Counted from the stretch's first letter, positions 1 to 8,078 are shown. The stretch: DNA of 64,000 nucleotides from JBBDJB01 sp040880125 (GCA_040880125.1 JBBDJB010000054.1:183636-247635), one strand, 5' to 3'. The notes: generated by a model from the letters alone, not told the origin. A program made the numbers and translations.

Positions 1-133
1 CGCCGAAGCCCTGTTCCGCATTACCGAACAATCGTCAGAGCTGTTGCACGAGGCTCCGCACACCACCGTGGTCAGCCGGCCCGACGAAGTGCAGGCGGCC
101 CGCAAGCCGCGCATGGTGTATAGCGACCAGTGA
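1..133 (+). CDS. gcvPB: Glycine dehydrogenase (decarboxylating) subunit 2, C-terminal fragment
   Basis: Only the last 43 codons are inside the window, read in the frame starting at base 2 and ending at the TGA at 131-133. The tail contains PHTTVVSRPDEVQAARKPR, which resembles the C-terminus of the GcvPB subunit of the glycine cleavage P-protein (usual form PHxTPVxRLDEVxAARxP). The P-protein decarboxylates glycine with PLP and passes the aminomethyl group to lipoylated GcvH. The next gene is a lipoate/octanoate transferase whose GTG overlaps this stop codon, which fits a glycine cleavage operon because GcvH needs lipoylation. The call rests on a short segment plus context. Confidence 0.6.
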   Translation, partial: AEALFRITEQSSELLHEAPHTTVVSRPDEVQAARKPRMVYSDQ

Positions 134-999
134 GCAAACGGCTGGGAAATAGGCTGGCCCCCGAGACGAGACATGCCTTACACTTCAACGCAAATGCCGC
201 GGGTGAGCCAGCGCGCGGAAGCTACCGCAGCCCTGCCGACGTGAACCGCACGAACGCTTTCCTCTGCCGCACAATCATCGACCCGCCCGCGGCCGGCGCG
301 TGGAATATGGCGGTCGACGAGGCACTTCTGGAAGCGGCCGCCGACGAGGCGGCGTGCTATCTCCGGTTTTACCAATGGGAGCCGGCGACGCTTTCGCTGG
401 GTTACTTCCAGCGGCATGCCGATCGGCGAGAGCACGAACCCAGCCGCGGCTGCCAACTCGTGCGGCGGCAAAGTGGCGGCGGCGCGATCGTGCACGACGC
501 GGAGCAGACATATTCGCTGATTGTGCCGCAAGGGCACCCGCTGGCGACCGATGCGCAGTCGCTGTACTCGGCCGTGCACGAGGAACTGATCGCCACTCTG
601 GCCGGCTTGGGCATCACCGCGGCGCTTTGCCGCCAGGCCAGCCCGCCCCGGCGCGAGGGTGAACCCTTTCTCTGCTTTCATCGCCGGGCCGTGGGCGATG
701 TCCTCTGTGGCGGGCACAAAGTCGCCGGCAGTGCACAGCGGCGTCGCCAGGGGGCCGTCCTGCAGCACGGTAGTGTGCTGCTGGCCGCCTCGCCGGCGGC
801 GCCGGACCTGCCCGGCCTGGCGGAGATCGCCGGCCGTGCGGTTGACGAGAACCTGCTCCGCACTGGCTGGACGACGCGGCTGGCGGCGCGGTTGAACCTC
901 GAGGTTCAGCCGACGAGACTGGCCGCTGCCCAGGCCGATCGGGCGAATGCACTGGTGGACGACAAGTACGGCACGGCCTGGTGGAGCGAGCGCCGCTAG
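130..999 (+). CDS. LipM-like octanoyltransferase / lipoate-protein ligase A family protein
   Basis: Biotin/lipoate transferase fold of the LplA/LipM family. It transfers octanoyl or lipoyl groups to a lysine of carrier domains such as GcvH. Visible motifs are WNMAVDEALLE near residue 58, the ligand loop RRQSGGGAIVHD near residue 112, and GHKVAGSAQRR near residue 195. A cysteine in EPFLCFHRR sits where LipM enzymes carry their acyl-thioester cysteine, so octanoyl transfer from ACP is more likely than ATP-dependent lipoate ligation. The GTG at 130 overlaps the stop of the preceding gene (GTGA), but homology only begins near residue 45. A second in-frame GTG at 241 is an equally plausible start. 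Confidence 0.78.
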   Translation: MSKRLGNRLAPETRHALHFNANAAGEPARGSYRSPADVNRTNAFLCRTIIDPPAAGAWNMAVDEALLEAAADEAACYLRFYQWEPATLSLGYFQRHADRREHEPSRGCQLVRRQSGGGAIVHDAEQTYSLIVPQGHPLATDAQSLYSAVHEELIATLAGLGITAALCRQASPPRREGEPFLCFHRRAVGDVLCGGHKVAGSAQRRRQGAVLQHGSVLLAASPAAPDLPGLAEIAGRAVDENLLRTGWTTRLAARLNLEVQPTRLAAAQADRANALVDDKYGTAWWSERR

Positions 1000-1411
1000 C
1001 GCATCGGCGAATGCCCCCGTGCAAACTCGATTGACTCGCCGCGACCGAGAAAGACAGCTTGACTTACCGGCTTTCGCGGCCGCGTCGGCATGTCGCTTGC
1101 ACGATACTGGGGCGACATTGCGACTCGTGCGCCCATCGCTGTGGTTGCTTCCCGTCGAGCCGCGACAAGCGCCACTCGCTCTTGCGAGGGGATTCCAACA
1201 GCAGTAGCTCTCAGTTACACTGGTGGTCGCTGATCGATCGGTCGGCATCTGTTTTCATATTATTCTTATGCGACCGGCCGCTTCACGGCCGAAAAACAGG
1301 AATAGAGAGACGCGCAGCGGTCGGTTTGCGCCACGGCGTTCGCAGGGTCGAGACTAGTTTTCCAGCCATTATCTCTTCCCGGTTCTTGGACTCTGCGGAG
1401 CGGAAGTCTGT
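1000..1411. other. 412-bp intergenic region, no gene seen
   Basis: No supported reading frame. A 6-bp inverted repeat CGGCCG (1275-1280 and 1286-1291) lies just downstream of an AT-rich stretch (1253-1270) and could be part of the leader of the FHA gene. Nothing else stands out. Confidence 0.4.
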
Positions 1412-2215
1412 ATGCGAATAGCGCTGAAAGTCGTAAATGGAGCACACGTCGGCAAACAGATCACGTTGACGAAACAAACGTTTCTCATCGGTCGGTCGGA
1501 AGACTGCCATCTCCGTCCGGCTAGCGACGTGATCAGCCGACACCACTGCGCGCTGATCGTGGACGGCGGATACGTCGGCTTGCGCGATTTCGGCAGCAAG
1601 AACGGCACCTACGTCAACGGCGAGCGCGTCTCCGGCGAGTGCGAACTGAACGCAGGCGACACGGTCAAGGTCGGCCCGCTGCAGTTCGAGATTGTCATCG
1701 AGCACCGCGTCGGGGGCGAGCGTCGTCCCGCGGTGCGGGGCATCGAGGATGTCGCCGCGCGGACTGCCGCGTCGGGACAGAACGAGGACGAGGAAGACAT
1801 CAGCCAGTGGTTGACGACCGCCGAGGATGCGACATCTCCAACGCGAGACACGCAGCCACTGAAGCGGATGGACGATACCGGCCGCATTGAGTTGCCTGCC
1901 CAGTCCGCGGCCTCCAGTGATGCCCCCCCGCCAGAGCCGCGTGAACAACAGGCCGCGGCTCGCAATGACCAGGCGCATCCGCCAGCGAACGCTCCTCACG
2001 CGGCCCCAACGGTCCCGCAGCAAAAGAAGGCTTCCGCCGCTCCGCCTCCTCCGGAGGCTCACCCCCCGGCTCAGCAGCCAGCGTCGGAAAAGCGACGCGA
2101 CAACAAGGTTCCGAAGACTGAGCCGGGTAAGCTGCCACGGCTGCCCTCTAGCCAAGGCAAGGACAGCAGCGACGCGGCCGCTGATATCCTGCGCAAGCTC
2201 AGCCGCCGCCGCTAA
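1412..2215 (+). CDS. FHA domain protein with Pro/Ala-rich C-terminal tail
   Basis: Residues 1-95 form a forkhead-associated domain, which binds phosphothreonine peptides. Signature positions are present: FLIGRSEDCHL (GR at strand 3), ISRHHCAL (SRHH), and DFGSKNGTYVNGERV (NGT). From about residue 100 the protein is low-complexity, rich in Pro, Ala, Gln and charged residues, and ends in a basic KLSRRR. No signal peptide or membrane segment is visible, so it should be cytosolic and probably acts as an adaptor for Ser/Thr-kinase signalling. No kinase gene lies nearby, so the partner is unknown. A GCGGAG about 12 nt before the ATG can serve as ribosome binding site. Confidence 0.85.
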   Translation: MRIALKVVNGAHVGKQITLTKQTFLIGRSEDCHLRPASDVISRHHCALIVDGGYVGLRDFGSKNGTYVNGERVSGECELNAGDTVKVGPLQFEIVIEHRVGGERRPAVRGIEDVAARTAASGQNEDEEDISQWLTTAEDATSPTRDTQPLKRMDDTGRIELPAQSAASSDAPPPEPREQQAAARNDQAHPPANAPHAAPTVPQQKKASAAPPPPEAHPPAQQPASEKRRDNKVPKTEPGKLPRLPSSQGKDSSDAAADILRKLSRRR

Positions 2216-2374
2216 TCTGGGTGGCGCTGTGGATGTCCGATCGCGCGGTGTGGCGGGCAACTTTTCCGATGGGGCAAAGACCTCCGCGGGCGCCGCATCT
2301 TTTTTCATCCGGCGCGCTGACGATCCCGCAATCCAGCAGCCGATATACGGCTCAGACGGAGCCGCTTTGCCCGT

Positions 2375-2403
2375 TTGCCGCCGCTACCCAGCCTACGTAT
2401 AGT
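2375..2403 (+). promoter_or_regulatory. Sigma70-type promoter candidate
   Basis: TTGCCG (2375-2380), 17-nt spacer, TATAGT (2398-2403), about 100 bp upstream of the 83-aa gene. Pattern match by eye only. Confidence 0.45.
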
Positions 2404-2501
2404 AGTTTGTAACGCGCTTCGGCCGCGTGGCTCATCAGCAAGGCTAACCGCCGCGGATCGACGCGTTCTACAACTGAGAGCTACTCGAAAAGAGGTGACT
2501 C

Positions 2502-2753
2502 GTGCCCGCGAATCCTGCACCGCGACGAGAACCAAAGGCGGCATTGCTCGGATTGGGCCTGGATGCTCAGGACGGGCATACGCGGATCACGCGCGGCAAG
2601 AACTTCTTTTTGGCCGGTGGCTCGCAGGAAACGCATGCCCGGATGCAGGAAACGGCCGTCAAAATCAACGAGCACCTGGACCGCAAAGGCAAACGGCTGG
2701 AGGAAGTCTCGGTGCGCGAGCTCCGCGACATCTGCCAGCAGGCGTGCGAGTAG
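2502..2753 (+). CDS. Conserved hypothetical protein, 83 aa
   Basis: A small soluble protein that begins at a GTG preceded by AGAGGTGA (2490-2497) at good spacing. It contains HTRITRGKNFFLAGG followed by SQETHARMQETAVKINEHL and ends in a helical segment, ELRDICQQAC. From memory this pattern occurs as a short conserved protein in planctomycetes. I know of no function. The good Shine-Dalgarno sequence and the upstream promoter candidate support a real gene. No membrane segment or metal motif is visible. Confidence 0.7.
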   Translation: MPANPAPRREPKAALLGLGLDAQDGHTRITRGKNFFLAGGSQETHARMQETAVKINEHLDRKGKRLEEVSVRELRDICQQACE

Positions 2754-2973
2754 CTTCCGCTGCGGGCTGGATTCGCCTTCGCCTCGGCGTGAGTGCCGGC
2801 CTTTCGGCTGCCCGAATCTCGGAATCGCCTACGGTAAATTCGCTGGCCACCGCTCCCCCGCAGGCCCTAAAATCAAACCGGCTCGGGCGGCTGTCGACCA
2901 GTTGTGCTGAAACCGCCCGGCGAGTGACGGGGTATCGCTTATCGACCGGACTCGGCCGGGGGAGTATTTCGGT

Positions 2974-3540
2974 TTGTCGGATGATGTCAAAGCCCTGGTT
3001 CAGCGGTGCCTTGATGGTGATCAGGACGCGATCCGGCTCTTGGTCCGCCAGTACCAGGGGCAGGTGTTCGGGCTTTGCTATCGCATGCTGAGTCACCGCC
3101 AGGACGCCGAGGACGTGGCGCAGGAGACCTTCGCCCGGGTGATGCGCCATCTGCACACCTGGGATGGAGAGCGCCCCTTTGAGCCATGGCTGTTGGCGAT
3201 CGCCGGCAATCGTTGCCGCACACACTTGGCGCGCCGTGGAAAACGCCCCAGGGCCGTCGAGTTGATCGAGGTGTCGGACGACCGGCCCGCCGACCTACAG
3301 GCGGCGCGGCAGCTTGCCGAGGAATTGCAGCGGGCGCTGGCCGGCCTGCGGGAAGAGTATCGTCAGGCCTTCCGGCTGTTTCACGAACAACAACGAAGCT
3401 ACGCCGAGATCGGGGAGATCCTGGATTGCCCCGTCGGCACCGTCAAGACGTGGGTGCACCGCGCACGGGGCGAACTGGTCAGCCAGTTGCGCAGCCGCAA
3501 GGTGGTGGAGGAGGTGCGTCATGCAGTGCGAAAAGTTTGA
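2974..3540 (+). CDS. RNA polymerase ECF-family sigma factor
   Basis: 188-aa sigma70-family factor with only regions 2 and 4, as in ECF sigmas. Region 2 covers about residues 10-85, with the core-binding segment DAEDVAQETFARV and the helix FEPWLLAIAGNRCRTHL. Region 4 covers about residues 115-175, with the helix-turn-helix SYAEIGEILDCPVGTVKTWV. The start is a TTG with a GGGGGAG ribosome binding site about 8 nt upstream; no better start is in frame. Its 3' end overlaps the next gene, a zinc-finger anti-sigma factor, by 20 bp, so the two are translationally coupled. It probably directs transcription of an envelope- or stress-related regulon and may control its own promoter. Confidence 0.9.
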   Translation: MSDDVKALVQRCLDGDQDAIRLLVRQYQGQVFGLCYRMLSHRQDAEDVAQETFARVMRHLHTWDGERPFEPWLLAIAGNRCRTHLARRGKRPRAVELIEVSDDRPADLQAARQLAEELQRALAGLREEYRQAFRLFHEQQRSYAEIGEILDCPVGTVKTWVHRARGELVSQLRSRKVVEEVRHAVRKV

Positions 3541-4207
3541 ATCGCAGTTGAACGAAGTGCTCGACCGCCGCGCTATGGTGGAGAACGAAGCGGAGCTCGT
3601 GCGGCACGCCCGCGTGTGCGATCGCTGTGGCGAACTGCTGGCCGGGTATGAAACCTTGCTGGACGGAGTGGAACTGCTGCACGTGCCCGAGATCAACGTG
3701 GACCTGGGCGAGCGCGTGGTGGCGGAGCTTGCCCGCGATCGTGCATCTGCCGGCGCGTGGCGCAGTCCGGCGGTCATCGGCGGGCTGTTTGCTCTGGCCG
3801 CCGCGCTGATGCTGGCCGCCGTGCCGCTGGCACTGTGGGGCCCGGGCGGTGGCTCAGCGGATCAGGTGGTCGAACGGGCGACTGCGGCCGACCGCCAGCC
3901 GGGCGAACCGGTCACTGCGTTGCCGGGAAATAGCTCTTTGGCAGACGTGCCGACCCTGGCGGTCGACCGGCTCTGCTACGACGCCGGTCAGGCTATGGCC
4001 CGCCTGCCGCGCTATGCGGATGCGGTGCTCCGCGTCGACGGGATTCGCCCGCTGACCAACTCCGTGACCTATGCGATAGATTCCCTGCGGAGCACGTTGA
4101 CCGACCGCCCTCGTCCGGCGGAATCGACCGATTCGCCAGCCGACACGCGCGCGAGTTGGCGGAGGCCGCCGGTGCGCCTGACGCAAGAGGTTTGCGGTAT
4201 CTGCTAG
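3521..4207 (+). CDS. Membrane-anchored zinc-finger anti-sigma factor
   Basis: 228-aa partner of the ECF sigma. The N-terminal ZAS-type domain has the H-x3-C-x2-C signature HARVCDRCGELL near residue 30. One transmembrane helix (about residues 84-107, AVIGGLFALAAALMLAAVPL) follows, then a periplasmic Gly/Pro-rich tail of about 120 residues. In this family the cytosolic domain holds the sigma factor at the membrane until a signal triggers release or proteolysis. The ATG at 3521 lies inside the sigma gene and has a strong GGAGGAGG ribosome binding site at 3508-3515, which fixes the start. No recognisable sensor domain is seen in the tail. Confidence 0.85.
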   Translation: MQCEKFESQLNEVLDRRAMVENEAELVRHARVCDRCGELLAGYETLLDGVELLHVPEINVDLGERVVAELARDRASAGAWRSPAVIGGLFALAAALMLAAVPLALWGPGGGSADQVVERATAADRQPGEPVTALPGNSSLADVPTLAVDRLCYDAGQAMARLPRYADAVLRVDGIRPLTNSVTYAIDSLRSTLTDRPRPAESTDSPADTRASWRRPPVRLTQEVCGIC

Positions 4208-4274
4208 TTCCCGCGGGCACGCCTGGGCAACGTGAGCCGTGGCAGGCCGCACGCGCCGGGTGCCACAGCGCAAT

Positions 4275-4305
4275 GGGTGCCACGGCGGGCTTGTCCCGCC
4301 GTGCC
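4275..4305. repeat. Family A hairpin repeat
   Basis: Inverted repeat with arms CACGGCGGG (4281-4289) and CCCGCCGTG (4295-4303) and loop CTTGT, flanked by GGGTGC and CC. It lies between the anti-sigma gene and the convergent ku gene and could act as a terminator for both. Other copies: 12781, 29087, 35221, 43536 and 45965. Confidence 0.85.
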
Positions 4306-4405
4306 CGCTGGGTCGTTGGTGCAACGCTCACAGGCCAGACCCGGCCCGAACGATTCTTTCTGTTCGGTAACCGACGCACCCGGCTGAAGCACCGCTGCGA
4401 AGGCG

Positions 4406-5392
4406 CTACCCTTTGCGGAGCGCCGTGATCAGATCGTCGCGATTCATCTTGCTACGACCCGGCACGTTCCGCTGCTTGGCCAGTGCGTATAGCTCCTCCT
4501 TCGATCGATCTTCCAGGTCGCTGCCGTCCGCATCCGATCGCTGGGGAGCCCCGTTGCCGCCCTGCAGATCGCGGCGAATCGCCTCCATCAGGTCGACGTC
4601 GCTCGACGGCTCGGAGGCATCCGGCTCATAGTCTTCCGTCTCGACGATGTCCTGCCCCTTCTTGCGTTTCTTCTCGACCAGCGCCGTCAGTTGCTCTGTC
4701 GAGGCGTCCTTCAACTCGTCTCGCGGAAGCTCGTTGACGGAGTGCTTGCGGATGGCCTTCTCGAACCGGCTGACTTGTTCGCGATCGATCTGCGGCGCTT
4801 CCGGCAGGCCGACGTCGTCCGCGTCGCGGATCTCGTCCGGGAAGCGGAGCGTCTGCGCGCTGAGCACACCGCCGTGCGACAGGATCGCCACCAGATACTC
4901 CTTGCCCCGCATGACGAAGGTGGCGATGCCGGCCTTCTGCGTCTGGTGCATCACGTCGGCCAACAGCCGATAGGCCTTGGTCGAGTCGCCCGCGGGCGTG
5001 AGAAAGTAGGGCCGGTCGAACAGCGTCGGCGAGACCTGCGCGATGTCGACGAAGCGGCGCAGATCGATCTCGCGCGACTTCTTCGGCGAGATCGCCTCGA
5101 GCTCTTCGTCGCGAATCACGACGTAGCTGCCATCCTCCAACTCGTAACCGCGGACGATGTGCTCGGGATGGACGTCCACCTCGTGCTCAGGACAGTGATA
5201 CCGACGCGCCAGCGGCGTACCGTCCTCGTCGAGCATCCGCATCGCCACACCGCCGCTGCGCCGTCCGGGAAACAGATGCACCGGCACACTGACCAGGCCG
5301 AAGCTGATCGTGCCGCTCCAGAACGGCCGCACGCCGCGAGGGTGATGGTGCCGGCCGTCTTTTTCTTGCCTTTTTTTCTGTTTCGCGGGCAT
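4406..5392 (-). CDS. ku: Ku protein, non-homologous end-joining, with SAP-like C-terminal domain
   Basis: 328-aa bacterial Ku homodimer subunit that rings double-strand break ends and recruits LigD. The Ku core begins at about residue 24 (FWSGTISFGLVSVPVHLFP), continues through EHIVRGYELEDGSYVVI, the FDRPYFLTP loop and MRGKEYLVAI, and ends near residue 230. The remainder is a charged linker and a last block of about 35 residues (SKEELYALAKQRNVPGRSKM) of SAP/Rho-N type, likely to bind DNA. The same block exists as a separate small protein at 6545-6733. A short basic N-terminal extension precedes the core. It is the last gene of a minus-strand group with a second ku. The ATG is preceded by a small inverted repeat, GTAAGC/GCTTAC (5397-5402 and 5409-5414). 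Confidence 0.93.
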   Translation of the reverse strand: MPAKQKKRQEKDGRHHHPRGVRPFWSGTISFGLVSVPVHLFPGRRSGGVAMRMLDEDGTPLARRYHCPEHEVDVHPEHIVRGYELEDGSYVVIRDEELEAISPKKSREIDLRRFVDIAQVSPTLFDRPYFLTPAGDSTKAYRLLADVMHQTQKAGIATFVMRGKEYLVAILSHGGVLSAQTLRFPDEIRDADDVGLPEAPQIDREQVSRFEKAIRKHSVNELPRDELKDASTEQLTALVEKKRKKGQDIVETEDYEPDASEPSSDVDLMEAIRRDLQGGNGAPQRSDADGSDLEDRSKEELYALAKQRNVPGRSKMNRDDLITALRKG

Positions 5393-5491
5393 GGGCGTAA
5401 GCCTTGTTGCTTACTCTCGTGGTTGTTTCTCTCGACGTTTTTCTCTCGTGGGGGGTGCCGCGGAGTTTTTCGCGGAGCAGCGACATTTCTT

Positions 5492-6253
5492 TTAACGGCT
5501 CAGGCTGGCCTCGAGCATTTCCGCCAGCGACCGCTCCTGGGGTACCTCCTCGTACTCTTCCACTTCGATGGTGCCGCCACGGCGCTTGGTATCGATCAAC
5601 TGCCGCACTCGCTCGCGGTACTCGTCCTGGTAGTCTTCGGGATTGAAGTCTTCGGTCAGCCCGGCCACCAGGCGCGTGGCCAGGTCGCGCTCCTTCTTGT
5701 CCAGATCTCGCCCCGCCGGCGGCTCCAATTCACCCGGCTCGATTACCTCGCCCGCGTGGCGGAGCGTAACCAGGGTGAGATAATCTCCCTCAGGCTGCAG
5801 CGCGCCGTGGTACTGCTTAGAGCGCATGACCCAATGTGCCAGGCCGATCCGTTCGCTTCCGGCCAGCGCCTTGGCCAGGGCGAAATACTCCGGCGCGTCG
5901 CCGTCCGGACCGAGAAAGTACGGCCGGTCGAACCACGGCGGCTCTACGGCTTCCCGCTCGATGAAGTGTGAGATCTCGATATCGCGCGACGCCGGCGGCG
6001 TGAGAGATTCAAGGTCTTCATCGCTGAGCACCACGAAGCGGTTCCGCTCGATTTCGACGCCCTTGCGAATCTGCTCGTGCGGAACGGTCTCGTCCGTGTT
6101 CGGGTTGACCATCCGCTGCTTCAGCCGGACCATGTCCTGGTCGTGCAACAGATGGAAATGGATCGACCGATCCTCGACCGCCGAATACAGCTTCACCGGC
6201 ACGCTGAGGTCGCCAACATGAACGACGGCTTTCCAAATCGCGCGGGCGGCCAT
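5492..6253 (-). CDS. ku: Second Ku protein paralogue
   Basis: 253-aa Ku core protein without the C-terminal extension of its neighbour. It has the family's start (AARAIWKAVVHVGDLSVPVK), the segment QIRKGVEIERNRFVVLSDED, FDRPYFLGPDG and the DEYRERVRQLIDTKR helix, and ends shortly after. Divergent residues suggest a specialised partner rather than a recent duplication. Two Ku proteins may form a heterodimer, as proposed for some bacteria with multiple ku genes; that is inference. The ATG at 6253 was chosen because the Ku core starts directly there; the frame is open for 43 codons upstream but that stretch does not look like Ku. Confidence 0.92.
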   Translation of the reverse strand: MAARAIWKAVVHVGDLSVPVKLYSAVEDRSIHFHLLHDQDMVRLKQRMVNPNTDETVPHEQIRKGVEIERNRFVVLSDEDLESLTPPASRDIEISHFIEREAVEPPWFDRPYFLGPDGDAPEYFALAKALAGSERIGLAHWVMRSKQYHGALQPEGDYLTLVTLRHAGEVIEPGELEPPAGRDLDKKERDLATRLVAGLTEDFNPEDYQDEYRERVRQLIDTKRRGGTIEVEEYEEVPQERSLAEMLEASLSR

Positions 6254-6300
6254 GGGTAAATTCTCCGCGACGCCCGCGCGTCCGGATCGTTCAACACGAC

Positions 6301-6516
6301 TCAGGCTCGCGAGGATGCATCGCACTCGGGACAGATCCAGCAGACAGTATCGCGCTCGACTGTGACGGTGCACAACGGGCAAAATCCGCGGTCACAATCG
6401 AGGCAGTAATACTCGACTTGCACGGCGTACGACTGCAGGCAGAACACGCAGGTCGTGTCTCCCTCCAGCCACCAGGGGAGTTGGAATGCCTTTTCGGACG
6501 CCTTTCGTGAATCCAT
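6301..6516 (-). CDS. Small cysteine-rich zinc-binding-like protein, 71 aa
   Basis: A 71-aa protein with four cysteine pairs or clusters: CVFC (residue 23), CLDC (38), CPLC (46) and CWICPEC (59). This is enough to coordinate two zinc ions, and the spacing recalls B-box or ring-like mini-fingers. The ATG has a TGAGGTAG sequence about 10 nt upstream. It sits 48 bp upstream of the second ku on the same strand, with the SAP-like gene before it, so a role in DNA end-joining is an attractive guess. I do not recognise a named family. Confidence 0.7.
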   Translation of the reverse strand: MDSRKASEKAFQLPWWLEGDTTCVFCLQSYAVQVEYYCLDCDRGFCPLCTVTVERDTVCWICPECDASSRA

Positions 6517-6544
6517 TCCGTGGCTACCTCACGGTGATCGGCCG

Positions 6545-6733
6545 TTAGTGGTTCCGCAAAGCGTTCACCAATTGTTTCTTGCTCATCTTGGATCGGCCTT
6601 CGATGCCGACCTGCTGGGCCTTCTGGTAAAGGTGATCCTTGGTCCACTCCTCGTATTGCGGGGACTTGCCGCCGCGCTTGCCGGCCCCACGTCTCCTTCT
6701 CCTGTCACGAACTGCCGGATTGAGTTTGCGCAT
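6545..6733 (-). CDS. Stand-alone SAP/Rho-N-like domain protein, 62 aa
   Basis: Basic N-terminus (VRDRRRRRGAGKRGGK) followed by a block of about 35 residues, WTKDHLYQKAQQVGIEGRSK then MSKKQLVNALRNH. This block closely matches the C-terminal tail of the upstream-acting Ku (LYALAKQRNVPGRSKM). The shared L-Y-x3-A-x5-I/V-x-GRSKM pattern is a helix-extended loop-helix of SAP/Rho-N type, expected to bind DNA. The frame is open further upstream, to 7015, but that stretch has no family resemblance, so the ATG at 6733 is preferred although its ribosome binding site is weak. It heads the ku group on the minus strand. Confidence 0.68.
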   Translation of the reverse strand: MRKLNPAVRDRRRRRGAGKRGGKSPQYEEWTKDHLYQKAQQVGIEGRSKMSKKQLVNALRNH

Positions 6734-7095
6734 GTCACGCCGCGCGGCAGAGGTTTTCTGCACTTTGCTGTTGCAACCCTCGTGCCGCCGAGCGACTGCT
6801 TCAGCGGCGCATTCAAGCGATCTCGCGTTTTGTCCGGCACATGCTGGGCCGGCTGAAGCAGCCGCGGCACGGGGCGGAGTGAACGCAACGCCGCGCCGAT
6901 TTGACGCAGTGCGGGACCTTCGGCGACACCTTGCCCCGCGGCAGTCATCCTGTCGGGGTGCGATGACTGCCCATTTCCGGTCTCCGGGCACCCGTCGAAG
7001 AAGGGGGACAGGCACGATGAGCAGATCGCTCGCGGATCAGACGCCCCGAAGACATCGAGCCAGTTCCCGTTTTTCGACTCCGTTGCGCCTAATGG
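6734..7095. other. 362-bp gap between the SDR gene and the NHEJ mini-genes
   Basis: No supported gene. The right part holds a family D inverted-repeat element (6994-7078). The left part, 6740-6990, is GC-rich without clear hairpins or promoter motifs; a long minus-strand frame through it is probably untranslated. Confidence 0.4.
6994..7078. repeat. Family D inverted-repeat element
   Basis: Arms GAAGAAGGGGGACAGGCAC (from 6997) and GAGCCAGTTCCCGTTTTTC (7057-7075), flanked by GTC and GAC, separated by about 42 bp. The arms are near-complementary except at the A/T positions that mark the CAGGCAC and CTGGCTC types. Ends 18 bp before the SDR stop codon. Confidence 0.75.
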
Positions 7096-7974
7096 TCAGC
7101 CGGCGGTCGTCACGCCTCCGGTCATCGGCAGCACCTCGCCGCTGATGTAGCTGGAGTCCGATTGGGCCGCGAAGAAAACGTACGCCGGCGCGATCTCCTC
7201 CGGTTGGGCCGGTCGCTCCATCGGCACATCGCCGCCGAATTCGCGAATCTCCTCGTCGGAGCGTTCGGCTGGATTGAGAGGCGTCCATACCGGGCCCGGC
7301 GCCACGCAGTTCACGCGGATGCCGCGGTCGAGCAAGTTTTGGGCCAGCGACTTGGTGAAGGCGTGGATGGCCCCCTTGGTCGCCGAGTAATCGAGCAGCC
7401 CCTTGCTCCCTTCCAGCCCGGTGATCGAGCCGGTGTTGATTATGACTCCGCCCGAGGGCAAGTGCGGCACCGCCGCTTTGGCCATGAAGAAGTAACCGTA
7501 GATGTTCGTCTTGAAGGTGCGGTCCCACTGCTCGAGCGTAACCTCGTCCAGCCCCGGCTGGTGCTGCTGATAGGCGGCGTTGTTGACCAGAATGTCGAGT
7601 TTGCCGAGCTCGTCGACGGTCTGTCGAACAGCCCGTTGGCAGAACTCCGGGTCGGTTACATCCCCGCTGATCAACAGGGCCTTGCGGCCCTCTTTCTCGA
7701 TGGCCCGCTTCGTTTCCTCGGCGTCAACTTGTTCCTCTTCGAGATACACCAGCGCACAGTCGGCTCCTTCGCGGGCGAAGAGCACCGCCACGGCCCGTCC
7801 GATGCCGGAGTCGCCGCCGGTAATCAGCGCGACCTTGTCTTCCAGCTTCGAGGCGCCGCGGTAGTTGGGTGCTTCGTACCGCGGCCGCGGATCCATTTTG
7901 TGTTCTTCGCCGGGCGGCGAGATACCCTGCGGAGGAAAGGGCGGTTTCGGCTTACGCTGTGTGCTTTTGGACAT
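7096..7974 (-). CDS. SDR family oxidoreductase (YghA/glucose-ribitol dehydrogenase type)
   Basis: 292-aa NAD(P)-dependent short-chain dehydrogenase. The Rossmann motif is VALITGGDSGIGRAVAVLFA (residue 48 on), followed by the structural NNAAYQ motif, the catalytic Ser in TGSITGLEG and the YSATKGAIHAF triad (Tyr-x3-Lys). The N-terminal 40 residues are Pro-rich with PPFPPQGISPPG and the YRGASKLEDKVALITGG lead-in, typical of the YghA/YhxD subgroup. The substrate is unknown. It lies divergently next to ligD and upstream of the ku genes. Members of this subgroup are often stress- or stationary-phase-linked, which would match NHEJ timing, but no sequence evidence proves co-regulation apart from the shared intergenic palindrome. 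Confidence 0.88.
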   Translation of the reverse strand: MSKSTQRKPKPPFPPQGISPPGEEHKMDPRPRYEAPNYRGASKLEDKVALITGGDSGIGRAVAVLFAREGADCALVYLEEEQVDAEETKRAIEKEGRKALLISGDVTDPEFCQRAVRQTVDELGKLDILVNNAAYQQHQPGLDEVTLEQWDRTFKTNIYGYFFMAKAAVPHLPSGGVIINTGSITGLEGSKGLLDYSATKGAIHAFTKSLAQNLLDRGIRVNCVAPGPVWTPLNPAERSDEEIREFGGDVPMERPAQPEEIAPAYVFFAAQSDSSYISGEVLPMTGGVTTAG

Positions 7975-8029
7975 GGCTGTTTCTCGCTGTTTTTCTCATT
8001 GTGCCGCTCGTTTGCGTAGGGCCCAGTGC

Positions 8030-8078
8030 GCGGACCATCTTTGGATAAGATCACGAATGGTCCGCAGCGGACCATTCG
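8030..8078. promoter_or_regulatory. Perfect 11-bp inverted repeat in the SDR/ligD divergent region
   Basis: CGAATGGTCCG (8054-8064), loop CAG, CGGACCATTCG (8068-8078). A direct repeat of part of it, GCGGACCAT, occurs at 8030-8038, 37 bp from the second arm's copy at 8067-8075. Position and symmetry suggest an operator for a dimeric regulator of both flanking genes, or an RNA hairpin. Confidence 0.5.

Noticed and set aside
6734..7015. N-terminal extension of the SAP-like protein
   Set aside because: The open frame continues but has no similarity to the domain and no good start signal.
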